NCBI GenBank assembly: GCA_003225075.1
Contig: QIAP01000074.1
Span: forward strand, 1 to 64,000
Direction of reading: 5' to 3'
DNA from: Acidobacteriota bacterium
GTDB lineage: Bacteria > Acidobacteriota > Terriglobia > Terriglobales > Acidobacteriaceae
Length of the DNA: 64,000 bases
The notes beneath the pieces were generated by a model. The model was not told the origin of the DNA. It saw only the letters and a program-made list of their open reading frames with translations, and ran no database searches. Below are positions 47,093 through 56,873 of the stretch, one piece after another (the stretch's first letter is position 1; the number at the start of each line of letters is the position of its first letter). The translations under genes were made by a program, and so were the position numbers.

Positions 47093-49429
47093 CTACTTGC
47101 CGCGAATCAGGAATTTCGCCGAGCTCGTATTGTCATAACGATCAAAAACTCTTACCACAACCACGTGCTCACGGTTTGCGGTGCTCCGGTTCTGCAGATC
47201 TGGATCGGCTCCCGCGGAGTTACCGCCGTTCCCCGCAACCAGGGTTTCGGCAGTAGGTATCGGGGTTTTGAAATCGTAGCTTTCAGACTTCGCGTCGGAT
47301 AGTTGACCAACCGGCTCCACGAATTGCCAGTCATTGGCATCGATCGAATACTCCGCGCGCTTGATGGGCGAGAAGCTGTCAGCGGCACGGAATGAGACGT
47401 GGACCTGATTTCCTTCCACCGTTGCACTGAGCGCCTCCACCCGGGGCGGTGTAGTGTCAATATCGACGCGGGTGCTTTCTTTCTCAGCCGTCAGGGCTTC
47501 GCTCGGCGAATGCGAGGGCGCATCCGAAGCGATGATCTTGAAGGTGTATCCGCCGTCAGGCAGCAGGCTGGAATCGAAGGAATAGAACTTATCGGTGAGA
47601 TTGTCCTTCAAGAGCAGCCAGCGGGACTGTCCGTCCGCGCGATAGTAGACGGCGTAGACGAGTTGGTCGTCATTGTCGTCATGGGCATTCCACTTGAGTC
47701 CGATGGAATCCCGGTCATGCACCGAAGGTACCGGCGCATCGAAATGCTGCTGAGGCGCGTTGCCGCCTGTATTCGAAGCACTGTCACTTCCCACTGACTT
47801 TGGCGACGATTGATAGCGCATTCCGACCTGGACGCTGATGTCGTCGATATCTGGCGCGATATTCTTAGGCAGATAATTGAGAGTAACGCTTTCTACGCGC
47901 GGAGACGGACTTCCGTCGCGCAGTACGGCCCTCCACTGAATAAAACGTGCGGCCGGCACACCAGCTACCGGATTCTTCTGAAGATCGACTTTCGTCCACG
48001 GACTCCAGTTGCGGTCGGGATTATCCACATTTCCGCTACGGGTGAAGAGTTCCACATTGCCTGCGCCACGAAACTCAGCGTGCCCCCAACGAGAGAAGAT
48101 ATGAGCGTCAAATACATCACTGTCGTAGGTACCTTCTGAATCGGCGGCTGAACCCAGAAGGAAGAGCTTGCCTAGATTACTGGTGGAGACGTAAAGCCCA
48201 CCGCCGGGAGCTTTGGTAAAAGCTGTGACCTGGGTGGCGCTGGCTTTCAGCAGGTCAGTGAAATCGTCCTCGCCGTTGATAGCGAAGACGTGACCGCGAT
48301 TACCCGTTCCTGCCAGCAGGCGTCCGTGCTGATCGAAGGCCAGGGCATAAACCAGATCTTCGCGTGAAGTCCAGATACGATTGGGAGAGCCATCCGGTGC
48401 GATGCGGTAGACTTCCGAGCCTCCCCCGGCCCCTGAACTCGAAGAGGGGAAGTTTGCAGGTACGTTTGACGTGCTCGGTTGAGGAGCATTGATGACGATG
48501 CCCGGTTGCTGAATGCTCGAGGTAGATGGTGCTGGGCCAGTTGGTACCGAGGTCGAGGAGTAACTGGAGGGAGCCGCGCTGGGATGTTTTTCACCAGCTC
48601 CGGCGGCGTAGATGTTGCCGGCGGAATCAATGGCTAGGGCAGTGATTTCCTTCTTCGGCGCGCCATAGAGCACAAAAGCGTCGCCAGAAGGCGAGATGCG
48701 ATACACCAGGCCGCTGCCATCGGAACCAGCGATCAGATTACCCTTTGGATCAAGCGCGAGTACGCGAATGTGAACCTCGTCGCTCTTAAAAAAGAGCGAA
48801 TGTTCGCCTTTGGGCGTCACCCGGTAAATTTCACCATGATCGCCGGTAGCGACGTAAAGATTGCCTGCATTATCGAGAACCAGGTCCCAGATGTATTTTG
48901 TCCGCGGGTCGAAGTAAACACTGGAAGTCCAGGAAGGTTCGGCTTCGACTTTGCTCTTCTCCACGATAGCCTTTTTCTTACCGGTCTCTTTCGCAGTCAC
49001 GGCGGCTACCTGCTGGATTTTGTAAACTTTGCCGTCGGGCGAGGTGGCAGCGTAGAGGACACCATCGTTCTGAACAAGAGCCTGAACTTGTAATTCCTGA
49101 GGCTCAAAAATCGTGCTTGCCTGGCCATCCGGTGTGATGCGATAAACGCGGGCCGGCGCGCCGGCAGCGGCGTAGATGTTTCCGGCATCGTCCGAGGCAA
49201 GTGCCCAGATGTAGGTCGAAGGAGTGGTGTGGAGAGGTTTGAACGAGGGCGCCAGTTCGAGGCCTCCGGAACTGCGGATGGCCACTCCTTTGGGCGTGCC
49301 TTTTACGAGATCTTCAAACTTGGATTGTTCCCAGGTGCGAGTGCCTTCAGCAAAGGCGTCACTTACCTGACAAACCAGTAATCCAAGGAAAAGCACAGCG
49401 AGAGTTAGCGGCCGAATTGCCAATTTCAT
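47093..49429 (-). CDS. Secreted beta-propeller protein
   Basis: The 778-residue protein has a signal peptide ('LAVLFLGLLVCQVSDAFAEG'). The N-terminal ~420 residues are built from repeats of the type 'DDAGNIYAAAG..ARVYRITPDG', 'DNAGNLYVATGDHGEIYRVTPKG' and 'DSAGNIYAAGAGEKH', an NHL/SMP-30-like or two-component-sensor-like propeller. A Ser/Pro-rich insert lies at about 285-335. The C-terminal part is beta-sandwich ('YTFKIIASDAPSHSPSEALTA'), fibronectin/Ig-like. Probably extracellular or periplasmic; ligand unknown. It lies 24 bases upstream of lolC on the same strand. Confidence 0.75.
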   Translation of the reverse strand: MKLAIRPLTLAVLFLGLLVCQVSDAFAEGTRTWEQSKFEDLVKGTPKGVAIRSSGGLELAPSFKPLHTTPSTYIWALASDDAGNIYAAAGAPARVYRITPDGQASTIFEPQELQVQALVQNDGVLYAATSPDGKVYKIQQVAAVTAKETGKKKAIVEKSKVEAEPSWTSSVYFDPRTKYIWDLVLDNAGNLYVATGDHGEIYRVTPKGEHSLFFKSDEVHIRVLALDPKGNLIAGSDGSGLVYRISPSGDAFVLYGAPKKEITALAIDSAGNIYAAGAGEKHPSAAPSSYSSTSVPTGPAPSTSSIQQPGIVINAPQPSTSNVPANFPSSSSGAGGGSEVYRIAPDGSPNRIWTSREDLVYALAFDQHGRLLAGTGNRGHVFAINGEDDFTDLLKASATQVTAFTKAPGGGLYVSTSNLGKLFLLGSAADSEGTYDSDVFDAHIFSRWGHAEFRGAGNVELFTRSGNVDNPDRNWSPWTKVDLQKNPVAGVPAARFIQWRAVLRDGSPSPRVESVTLNYLPKNIAPDIDDISVQVGMRYQSSPKSVGSDSASNTGGNAPQQHFDAPVPSVHDRDSIGLKWNAHDDNDDQLVYAVYYRADGQSRWLLLKDNLTDKFYSFDSSLLPDGGYTFKIIASDAPSHSPSEALTAEKESTRVDIDTTPPRVEALSATVEGNQVHVSFRAADSFSPIKRAEYSIDANDWQFVEPVGQLSDAKSESYDFKTPIPTAETLVAGNGGNSAGADPDLQNRSTANREHVVVVRVFDRYDNTSSAKFLIRGK

Positions 49430-49572
49430 ACCTCAATACCAAAGTGATGGAAGGGTTAAGCTCAGGGTAACACGGTGCCGCACGAAAGTGCGCGACCGCT
49501 GTTATCGCGCGTTGTGGACGGCTCGCTAACAATTGCCAATCTATCCGAGCCCTGATGGCAGCATCGGCGCGC

Positions 49573-51366
49573 TTACTTAATGGTGATAGTTAATACCTGG
49601 CCGCCGGCCACCTCATAATCCAGAGGCGCGGTTGCAGCCTCGTTTACCGATGATTCTCCCAGCACGACCATCTCCTGGGTTCCCCGCATTCCCTCCATAA
49701 CGTTCATCACGGAGAGAGGCAGAGTGGGCATCACTTTGTCCGCAACCATAGCCTCGGGATCAGCTTCCAGCAAGGAGACGTAAACCCGGTTGTTGGCATG
49801 TTCTTTATTCAACAGAGCGATGGTGGGACCAAGTCCTAGTTTACGACCAAAGATGGATGAGCCGCGGCGCATGCGGTCGAGGGTTTCACCGTCGCTGACC
49901 AGAATGCGTAGAGATCCCTTGGACGTGGAGGTGGGAATATGGATTGGAATCTGGCGCAAGATTCTTTCCCCACGATAGGGACGAAGAACCGTCTCCACTA
50001 CAATTTCATCTCCCGGGCGAGCTTCGGTTACATCAGTGCGGGTGCTTTCCAGACGCGCCCAGCGGCGTTCCTTTACCAAATCGAAGTCTACCTTTACACC
50101 GCGAATATCCGGCACGTCATAGTGATTGTCATAGATCCTGCCAAAGCGGTCGCCGAGAGAAAGTGCTGCCAGTGCTGCGGCCGGCTGTCCGCTATCACCC
50201 GGGGCGAACATATTTTGCAGCGTCACGTCGGGATAACCCTTAACGCTGATGCTGCCGTTCATGCGATAGGTGATCTCTTCGCCATATTCGTTAATTCCAT
50301 GGAGCGCATTGAAAACCGTCGCCATCATTGCCACGGGGCTGAGTTTCGCGTTGTTAAGGACTTCGTAATGAAACTCTTTCGATGTTGGGCCACCATGGAT
50401 GGTCAGCGTGACCGGGATCATGTCGGGTTGCTTGTCAAACACGCCCATGATTCCGGTATGGCGATCCTGCACGAAAGTACCCACTGATTCCGTCGTATTG
50501 ACGATTTTGAAAGCGTTGAGAGGAGATGGCAGAGTAGCCAATACCTGCGCCTTGGTCATGGGAAGATCGACCATGCCGAATTGCAGCAAGGGATGGCCAC
50601 AGGCTAGCAGCCGCTGCGGATCCACATAGGTGACGGTGCAAGTGGCGGCTATATCCATATCGCCGCGTACAAGGATGGCGCTTACCGCAGAGCCCGGCTC
50701 CAACGGTTCCGGTTGTTTCACGTCGCTGTGCGAACCCGCGCCCATCACTGGAACAACGCCAGCGGATGCGAACTGAGGAGCAAAGCGACGAATGGTTTCT
50801 TCCGAAAATCCATTGAAGACCAATGGCGTATCGATCGGCCTGAGATAATTGCCAACGTTCTGCGAAATGGAAGCGGAATTCATCCCGGGGCCGGAAGTCT
50901 TAGTTTCCGCAGCTCCGGCTCTCGCCTGTATGGGAGCGGAGTCGCCGCCGGGCCTGCGGTCCATGGCATTAATCTCGAGCATTTCGGAGATTGGAGTAAC
51001 GCCAGCAATCGGTTCTTTGGAAAATTCGCCGATGCGAAAGGCAAGCGCCCCGGCAAGTTTGCCGTCAATGTAAACCGGGCTGCCGCTCATGCCGGCAACC
51101 ACGCCAGTGTATTCAGCCTTAGTGCCGTGAAGACGAATGAGAATGATGTCGCCCTTCGGCCCGTTGACGTTTTTCATCACGCCAAGGACTTCAACGTCCA
51201 TGGGCTCTGGTTTGACGCCCTGAAAAACGGTATAGGCGACGCCACGCATGCCAGCGTGGATCTCATCAACCGGAACGGTTTCAAACGGTTTCGGGCTCTG
51301 AGCTGTAACTGTGGCGGACGCCAGCAAACAGCAGAGGGCGGCAAGCGAGAGAACTGCTTTTCCCAT
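49573..51366 (-). CDS. Secreted S55 (SpoIVB-type) peptidase family protein
   Basis: The 597-residue product has a signal peptide ('VLSLAALCCLLASATVTAQ') and an N-terminal SpoIVB/S55 peptidase domain: 'VDEIHAGMRGVAYTVFQGV' and 'VAGMSGSPVYIDGKLAGAL' with the catalytic serine. In Bacilli SpoIVB processes sporulation factors, but non-sporulating Acidobacteriota carry many S55 proteins of unknown role. The ~350-residue C-terminus is beta-rich without a recognised domain. No PDZ segment is evident. Confidence 0.78.
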   Translation of the reverse strand: MGKAVLSLAALCCLLASATVTAQSPKPFETVPVDEIHAGMRGVAYTVFQGVKPEPMDVEVLGVMKNVNGPKGDIILIRLHGTKAEYTGVVAGMSGSPVYIDGKLAGALAFRIGEFSKEPIAGVTPISEMLEINAMDRRPGGDSAPIQARAGAAETKTSGPGMNSASISQNVGNYLRPIDTPLVFNGFSEETIRRFAPQFASAGVVPVMGAGSHSDVKQPEPLEPGSAVSAILVRGDMDIAATCTVTYVDPQRLLACGHPLLQFGMVDLPMTKAQVLATLPSPLNAFKIVNTTESVGTFVQDRHTGIMGVFDKQPDMIPVTLTIHGGPTSKEFHYEVLNNAKLSPVAMMATVFNALHGINEYGEEITYRMNGSISVKGYPDVTLQNMFAPGDSGQPAAALAALSLGDRFGRIYDNHYDVPDIRGVKVDFDLVKERRWARLESTRTDVTEARPGDEIVVETVLRPYRGERILRQIPIHIPTSTSKGSLRILVSDGETLDRMRRGSSIFGRKLGLGPTIALLNKEHANNRVYVSLLEADPEAMVADKVMPTLPLSVMNVMEGMRGTQEMVVLGESSVNEAATAPLDYEVAGGQVLTITIK

Positions 51367-51521
51367 TAATTTGCCCCGGAGGCCAGTCTTGGCCCAATTA
51401 TCTTTTAACTAGACTCCGCGTAATGTTTTTATTTTTGCCAGTGAGGGAGTGTCAAGCCGAGCAAAATATCCCAATCGCGAAGCTGTGCATCTATACTAGC
51501 AGGGTATTTCCTGGGGGAAGC

Positions 51522-52745
51522 ATGTTTTTTTGGCAGTTTGCCCGCAAAATCAGGCAAATCCTTACATTGCCGTTGGTTATCGCGCTCGCACTTTGGTACT
51601 CGGTGTTTTCCCTTAGCGCAGCGCCGCTGCCCAGGGCGCAGCACCAAGACCAGCAACAGCCACCGTCGCCACCGCCGGCGAATAGCCAGCAAAAACCGTC
51701 CGCAACACCACCCCCAGAGGCCGGTGGTCCGGGAAATGATGTCGGTCCGTACGCCATTCCCAAAAAGAAAGAAGAACCTCCGCCACCTCCTCCCCCTGAA
51801 AAACCCAAGAAGATTGAGGGCATGCCCGATTACTCCATCCAAGTGGATGTACCGCTGGTCAATCTCGACGTGCTGGTTACTACTAAGGACGGTCAATTTA
51901 TTCCCGGGCTGAAGAAGGATAATTTCCGCGTGCTCGAGGACGGAGTACGGCAGCCGATCAGTAACTTTAGTCAGGCAGAGGCGCCCATTACGGCTGTGTT
52001 GCTGGTGGAGTTCGCGTCCACTAATTATCAATTTCTGTATGACGCTCTCAACGCCTCCTATACATTTGCCAATGGCTTAAAAAAAGAGGACTGGGTGGCG
52101 GTGATTTCCTACGACATGAGACCTCACATCCTCACCGACTTCACTCAAGATAAGCGAGCCGTCTATGGTGCCTTGAACCAGCTCCGGATCCCCGGCTTTT
52201 CCGAACGAAATTTATTCGACTCGGTCTATGACACGCTGGACCGGTTGGATCGGCTGGAGGGACGCAAGTACATCATTCTTGTTTCAACCGGTGTCGACAC
52301 CTTCAGCAAGCTAAACCTGGACCAGATTCTCAAAAAGATCAAAACAACTCGCAACGTCACGATTTTTTCGGTTGGTATTGGTCGGGCGCTGGTGGAATAT
52401 CTCGAAACACGCGGCGCCATGGGTCCGATTTCGAGCCTTACTTACTTACAAGCCGAAAACCAGTTGAGCACTTTCTCGCGCATGACCGGTGGCCGAGCTT
52501 ATTTCCCACGGTTCCAAGGCGAACTGCCGGAAATCTTCCATGACGTCGCCAGCGACATTCGCAACCAGTACAACCTGGCATACCATTCCACCAATACCAA
52601 GCTGGATGGCACTTATCGCAAGCTGAAGGTAGAGATAGTTGGTCCCGACGGCAGCCCGCTGAAAGTTAAAGATCAGAAGGGTAAGGACGTTAAGATTCAG
52701 GTCATGGCCCGCGACGGGTACACCGCGAAACACACCGTCGAATAA
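51522..52745 (+). CDS. VWFA-related secreted protein, acidobacterial type
   Basis: The 407-residue protein starts at ATG 51522 (GGGGGAAG just upstream). A signal sequence ('LTLPLVIALALWYSVFSLSA') is followed by a Pro/Gln-rich linker (residues 40-100), then a von Willebrand factor A-like domain of the type named for Acidobacteriota: 'VPLVNLDVLVTTKDGQFIPG', 'FRVLEDGVRQPISNF', 'TAVLLVEFAST', 'YIILVSTGVDTFS'. The MIDAS DxSxS motif is degenerate (EFAST). It is divergent from the S55 gene and likely extracellular, with an adhesive or assembly role. Confidence 0.82.
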   Translation: MFFWQFARKIRQILTLPLVIALALWYSVFSLSAAPLPRAQHQDQQQPPSPPPANSQQKPSATPPPEAGGPGNDVGPYAIPKKKEEPPPPPPPEKPKKIEGMPDYSIQVDVPLVNLDVLVTTKDGQFIPGLKKDNFRVLEDGVRQPISNFSQAEAPITAVLLVEFASTNYQFLYDALNASYTFANGLKKEDWVAVISYDMRPHILTDFTQDKRAVYGALNQLRIPGFSERNLFDSVYDTLDRLDRLEGRKYIILVSTGVDTFSKLNLDQILKKIKTTRNVTIFSVGIGRALVEYLETRGAMGPISSLTYLQAENQLSTFSRMTGGRAYFPRFQGELPEIFHDVASDIRNQYNLAYHSTNTKLDGTYRKLKVEIVGPDGSPLKVKDQKGKDVKIQVMARDGYTAKHTVE

Positions 52746-52826
52746 CGTTCATCCCAGACCTTACGCGGTTCTTTCCGTTCTTCTTCGGTGCCAACTGGGA
52801 CTGTCTGGTATGCTGCTCTCCGCCCA

Positions 52827-53558
52827 ATGCACCCAATCTCCCTCAGTCTTACGCTGGGCCTTACTGCCGCCGCTGCGAATATATTTGGCGGCGCGATCAT
52901 CGTTCAGCGGCATTGGGAACGCCGTTACCTCAGATACTTTGTCGCGCTGGGCGCTGGGTTTATGCTGGCCACCTCGATCGTCGAGATGGTCCCGGCGAGT
53001 CTGGAACTGCGCGGCAAGAATGCAGCCTTTCTCGTCCTGATTGGATACCTCATCATCCATTTTTTTGAGCATACCGTCACCCCCCACTTTCATTTTGGGG
53101 AAGAGACGCACAAGGATGAATTCCTCCACCCTGGCAAGGGATATTCGGTGCTGATCGGACTGATCATCCACACCTTTTTCGACGGCATCGCTATCGCGTC
53201 TGGATTTTTGGTTTCCGAGTGGCTGGGCTGGATTATTTTCTTTGCTGTTTTCCTGCACAAGATTCCTGAGGGATTTACCGTAGCCTCGGTGATGCTCGCC
53301 AGCGGCCGCAGTCGCGGCTTTGCCTGGGGTTCGTCGGTTCTATTGGGAGCGGCCACGCTGGCTGGTGTTCTCACCATGGCGCTTTTCAGGCATCACGTGG
53401 CTGCCGGGCTTCCGTTGGCCGCTGGAGTGACCATTTACGTTGCCGCATCCGACCTTATTCCAGAGGTGAACAGGGAGCCTGGGGTGAAAATGGCTCTGGT
53501 GGTTTTTCTCGGGGTCGGACTGCTTTTTTTGCTCGATCATTTCGCGCACGCGCAATGA
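52827..53558 (+). CDS. ZIP-family metal transporter
   Basis: The 243-residue membrane protein has about eight helices with the ZIP metal site: 'LIIHTFFDGIAIASGF' in helix 4 (HxxxD) and 'FLHKIPEGFTVASVML' in helix 5 (HxxxE). A short His-containing loop ('EHTVTPHFHFGEETH') precedes them. It imports zinc or another divalent metal. ATG 52827 ('MHPISLSLTLGL') is preferred over GTG 52788, which adds 13 non-hydrophobic residues. Confidence 0.88.
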   Translation: MHPISLSLTLGLTAAAANIFGGAIIVQRHWERRYLRYFVALGAGFMLATSIVEMVPASLELRGKNAAFLVLIGYLIIHFFEHTVTPHFHFGEETHKDEFLHPGKGYSVLIGLIIHTFFDGIAIASGFLVSEWLGWIIFFAVFLHKIPEGFTVASVMLASGRSRGFAWGSSVLLGAATLAGVLTMALFRHHVAAGLPLAAGVTIYVAASDLIPEVNREPGVKMALVVFLGVGLLFLLDHFAHAQ

Positions 53559-53586
53559 TCCTGCCCGCCGAGCATCGGGACGGATC

Positions 53587-54672
53587 TCACCCTGAGTGCC
53601 GAATGTGCAGCACATCTCCATCCTGGACAATGTAGTCCTTACCCTCCAGCCGCAACGTGCCTTTGGCGCGGGCGTTGGCTTCGGAGCCGGCTTCCAGGAG
53701 TTGATCCCAACGGATGGTTTCAGCGCGAATGAAGTGCTTTTCCAAATCAGAATGAATAGCGCCGGCTGCTTCGACAGCTCGGGTATTGATCGGGATAGTC
53801 CAGGCGCGGCACTCATCTTCGCCGATGGTGAAGAAAGAGACTAGTCCGAGCAGAGCATATGTGGTGCGAATCAGGCGTACCAGACCGCTTTCGGTCAAAC
53901 CGTAGCTGGCAAGAAACTCAGCGGCATCTTCGTCGGGCATCTCTCCCAGTTCGGCCTCGACTTTTCCGCAGATGGCTGTGGCGCCGGCATTCGGACGGCC
54001 TGCGACTTCCTGCAACTTATATTTACTGACCGCGGCCTCCAAGTCCTGGCCTAAATGTGTTGTTTCACTCACATTCAGGACGTATAGGATTGGTTTTTCG
54101 CTCAGGAACATGAATCCCCGGATACGTTTCTTATCTTCTGGCGTCAACTCCATTTCTCGCAGTGGGTGCTCGGTTTCCAGATGAGCTTTAGCCCGCTGCA
54201 AGAGTTCGTTTTCTTTTTCGAGTTCCGGCGAGCGCATTTTTTTTAAGTCTTTCACCAGGCGCTCGAGACGCTTTTCAATCTGGCCAAGATCGCTGATCAT
54301 CAGGTCGAATTCAACATTTTTGATGTCCCGGACCGGATCAATGGGGCCAGCATGTGGAATCGAAGGGTCCTCAAAGGCACGGACGACGTGTGCCAGCGCA
54401 TCTACGCTGCGCAGGTGTCCGATGTATGCGGTCTCTTTGAGGGCTTCCTGGCCGATGGCCCCCACGTCAACATACTCAACCGAAGCATGGGTGAGCTTTT
54501 TGGGGTTGTATATAGCGGCCAGGCGGTCGAGGCGGTCGTCGGGTACTTTGGCTACGCCGATATGAGCCTCGCGGGGATTCGCGTAGGCCTGTGCCGAAAG
54601 GTTCGCTTTGGTCAGGATGCGAAAGAGAGACGTCTTGCCTACCTGGGGCAAGCCAATGATGCCGGTTTTCAT
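53587..54672 (-). CDS. ychF: YchF/Obg-like GTPase/ATPase
   Basis: YchF proteins are P-loop NTPases, often preferring ATP, that associate with ribosomes and the oxidative response. The 361-residue protein has the P-loop 'GLPQVGKTSLF' (canonical family GLPNVGKSTLF), a G3-like 'VDVGAIGQEAL', the non-canonical G4 'VLNVSE', a coiled-coil hairpin (about 130-185) and a C-terminal TGS domain ('GEDECRAWTIPINTRAVEAAG ... YIVQDGDVLHIRH', excerpted). The Asn-to-Gln and Ser-to-Thr P-loop changes and loss of the DxxG-A-x-x-G-x-G form suggest a divergent subgroup. Confidence 0.88.
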   Translation of the reverse strand: MKTGIIGLPQVGKTSLFRILTKANLSAQAYANPREAHIGVAKVPDDRLDRLAAIYNPKKLTHASVEYVDVGAIGQEALKETAYIGHLRSVDALAHVVRAFEDPSIPHAGPIDPVRDIKNVEFDLMISDLGQIEKRLERLVKDLKKMRSPELEKENELLQRAKAHLETEHPLREMELTPEDKKRIRGFMFLSEKPILYVLNVSETTHLGQDLEAAVSKYKLQEVAGRPNAGATAICGKVEAELGEMPDEDAAEFLASYGLTESGLVRLIRTTYALLGLVSFFTIGEDECRAWTIPINTRAVEAAGAIHSDLEKHFIRAETIRWDQLLEAGSEANARAKGTLRLEGKDYIVQDGDVLHIRHSG

Positions 54673-54754
54673 GTGGAAAGCTCGTAGCTCCTAAGCTTTG
54701 TTGTCTTGAATATCCCCTGCCAATTGCTTATGTCCTGGCTATATTATTTGCTGC

Positions 54755-55159
54755 ATGTCGAAAGCTGCCCAGCTCGCCTTAATAATCGTGATTCTAGCTC
54801 CGCTGGCGGATGCCAGCGGGTCTTGCCCGGTTACCCTGATCACCGGCACACGGGCCCTCGACTCTATCTCCATCACCTTTAGGAATGCCAGCAAACTGCC
54901 GATTCGGCGGCTGGAATTCAACTGCAAGGTGGTCGATGCTAAAGCCGACAAAACCCAACCTATCCACTGCCATGAGAAAAACGCTCTCTTCTTTCCGGGA
55001 ACGGAGTATACGGTAAACTATGCATCGCCCAGCGGCGTACGGGGGCCGGTTCGGGTATCTTTGAAAAGCGTCACGTTCGCCGATGGACCTGCGTGGAAGC
55101 CATCCAAGCGCGACTCTTGCCGCGTGCTGAAGATCTATCCAGCAAAAATCAAAAAGTAG
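54755..55159 (+). CDS. Secreted small hypothetical protein
   Basis: The 134-residue protein has a signal peptide ('LALIIVILAPLADASG') and a beta-rich mature domain with four cysteines ('GSCPVTL', 'FNCKVVD', 'IHCHEKN', 'DSCRVLK'), which could form two disulfides. The pattern 'ITFRNASKLPIRRLEFNC' is typical of small periplasmic Ig-like domains in acidobacterial proteomes. Function unknown. It is divergent from ychF, and its neighbour on the other side is convergent. Confidence 0.68.
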   Translation: MSKAAQLALIIVILAPLADASGSCPVTLITGTRALDSISITFRNASKLPIRRLEFNCKVVDAKADKTQPIHCHEKNALFFPGTEYTVNYASPSGVRGPVRVSLKSVTFADGPAWKPSKRDSCRVLKIYPAKIKK

Positions 55160-55163
55160 GCCA

Positions 55164-55652
55164 TTACCGAGGGCCAACTTCGAAATAACGAGCTGTCAGA
55201 TACACCAGCACCAATCCCAACAAAAACACCCCGACCTCCAGTCGTGTTGACCAGAGGTGCAGCGTATTGAATTCAACACGGGCCGGGTCAGACGCGGGCA
55301 CATTATCAATCTCGCCCAGCGAGGCACGCAGAGCGGCTATTTTCGGGGAGATCCCAAACTGCGAGGTCGCGGTCAATACCAGCATGCCTGCGATCAGCCA
55401 ATGACGCACGGCGAGTGGATGTGCTGAGCCGGAACTTAAACGCGAATAGAGCATCGAGGTCGCGAGGAAGACCAGACCTGAAACAAGACCCATCCAGTGG
55501 AGGGCAGTCAAAGACCGGCTGACTACCGAGCCGGCAAGATGGCGAGAGGGCAACACCGAGAAGGCTGTGGGCGCGACAACGAACGAAAAGAAGATCAGGC
55601 CACCGAGCCAGACGATCAGCGAGAGCAGCATCAGGTAACGGAGAAAGGGCAT
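55164..55652 (-). CDS. DUF4149-type membrane protein
   Basis: The 162-residue protein has four predicted helices with 'LLSLIVWLGGLIFFSFVVAPTAF' at the N-terminus, the hallmark of the DUF4149/TMEM205-like family. A final helix 'VGVFLLGLVLVYLTARY' follows a conserved 'LHLWSTRLEVG'. Function unknown. It ends five bases after the convergent secreted protein. Confidence 0.8.
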   Translation of the reverse strand: MPFLRYLMLLSLIVWLGGLIFFSFVVAPTAFSVLPSRHLAGSVVSRSLTALHWMGLVSGLVFLATSMLYSRLSSGSAHPLAVRHWLIAGMLVLTATSQFGISPKIAALRASLGEIDNVPASDPARVEFNTLHLWSTRLEVGVFLLGLVLVYLTARYFEVGPR

Positions 55653-55746
55653 GGCGCTACATTATGCGCGTTGGGAGTTGAGTCCGCCAGGGTTGTCGCA
55701 ATGAGGAAACGTCAACAAGAATTCTCGAACCAAAAATGACGATTGC

Positions 55747-56709
55747 TTACACCGGCACTGGAACGCTCTCCAATATGTCGCGAACTACCTGCTCGGTCTG
55801 CTCGGACTTCTTCAGCGTGGATGAATAGAGACTGTTCACCGCAACGCGGTGGGCGAACACAGGAATGACGAGAGGTTTGAAATCCTCTGGCGTGCAGAAG
55901 TTGCGGCCATCGAGAAAAGCGCTGGCTTGCGCCGCGCGGTAGAGCATCTGCGCGCCCCGCGGCGAAACGCCCAACGAGAGATGCTCAGACTGCCGTGTTT
56001 TGCGGACTATTTTCAACGTGTAGCTGACCAGCGACTCGTCAACTCGGACTTCAGTCACCGCCTGTTGCATTTCCAGTACATCGGCGCCAGTGAGCACCGG
56101 CTGCAGGTTTTCCAATTGCGCAGTGCCCGCTTGGGAACGAAGAATCTCTCGCTCCGCGTCTCCTTCGGGGTAGCCCATGCGCACGCGCATCAGGAACCGG
56201 TCCAGTTGTGACTCGGGCAGCGGATAAGTCCCGTGGTGCTCCACCGGGTTCTGCGTGGCAATTACCAAAAATGGTTGCGGCAGCGGATAAGAGCGCGCAT
56301 CTACCGTGACCTGACCTTCATTCATGGCCTCGAGCAGTGCGGACTGGGTCTTGGGAGTAGTGCGGTTGATCTCGTCCGCCAGCAGCACGTTGGTGAATAC
56401 CGGGCCACGCTTGAACTCGAACTGCTGCTCAATGGCAGAATAGATCGAGATGCCGAGAACATCGCTGGGCAGCATGTCGCTGGTGAACTGGACCCGCTGA
56501 AAACTGCAGTCGATAGCACGAGCCAGCGCCTGGCCAAGTGTGGTCTTGCCAACTCCCGGAACGCCTTCGATCAAAAGATGCCCGCGAGCAAAGATCGAAA
56601 CCAGAGCGAAACGAAGCACGTCATCTGCCCCACGGATAATCTTTTGCAGACTGGCTTCGAGTTGCGTGGCGCGCTGGGAAACGGCTGTGGCTGTCTCGGG
56701 AGACATCAA
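55747..56709 (-). CDS. MoxR-family AAA+ ATPase
   Basis: The 320-residue protein has Walker A 'GVPGVGKTTLGQAL' (49-56 region), Walker B 'VLLADEINRTTPKTQSALLEAM', sensor 1 'VIATQNPVEHHGTYPLPE' and 'SPRGAQMLYRAAQA' near sensor 2. MoxR ATPases act as chaperones for metal insertion or assembly with partner VWFA proteins. The usual downstream DUF58 and VWA partners are not next to it; a distant VWFA-type secreted gene at 51522 is unrelated in type. Upstream lies htpX. Confidence 0.92.
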   Translation of the reverse strand: MMSPETATAVSQRATQLEASLQKIIRGADDVLRFALVSIFARGHLLIEGVPGVGKTTLGQALARAIDCSFQRVQFTSDMLPSDVLGISIYSAIEQQFEFKRGPVFTNVLLADEINRTTPKTQSALLEAMNEGQVTVDARSYPLPQPFLVIATQNPVEHHGTYPLPESQLDRFLMRVRMGYPEGDAEREILRSQAGTAQLENLQPVLTGADVLEMQQAVTEVRVDESLVSYTLKIVRKTRQSEHLSLGVSPRGAQMLYRAAQASAFLDGRNFCTPEDFKPLVIPVFAHRVAVNSLYSSTLKKSEQTEQVVRDILESVPVPV

Positions 56710-56873
56710 ATTGGATTCTACTATGCGATGAGCTCTGAGTTGGGATTAGCCGCGAGGATATGAAGTTACGAACGTCACGGGGGACCTAGCAAGTGGCACC
56801 TGGCATTCAGCTGTTCACGTTTCTTCCAATTGAACTACACAAAAAGAAGGACAAGGTGCCAAACGCTAACTGG

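Noticed and set aside
51522-56709. MoxR-VWA operon linking the VWFA protein with the MoxR ATPase
   Set aside because: The VWFA protein is of the secreted acidobacterial type, 3 kb away on the opposite strand with unrelated genes between, so no functional link is supported.
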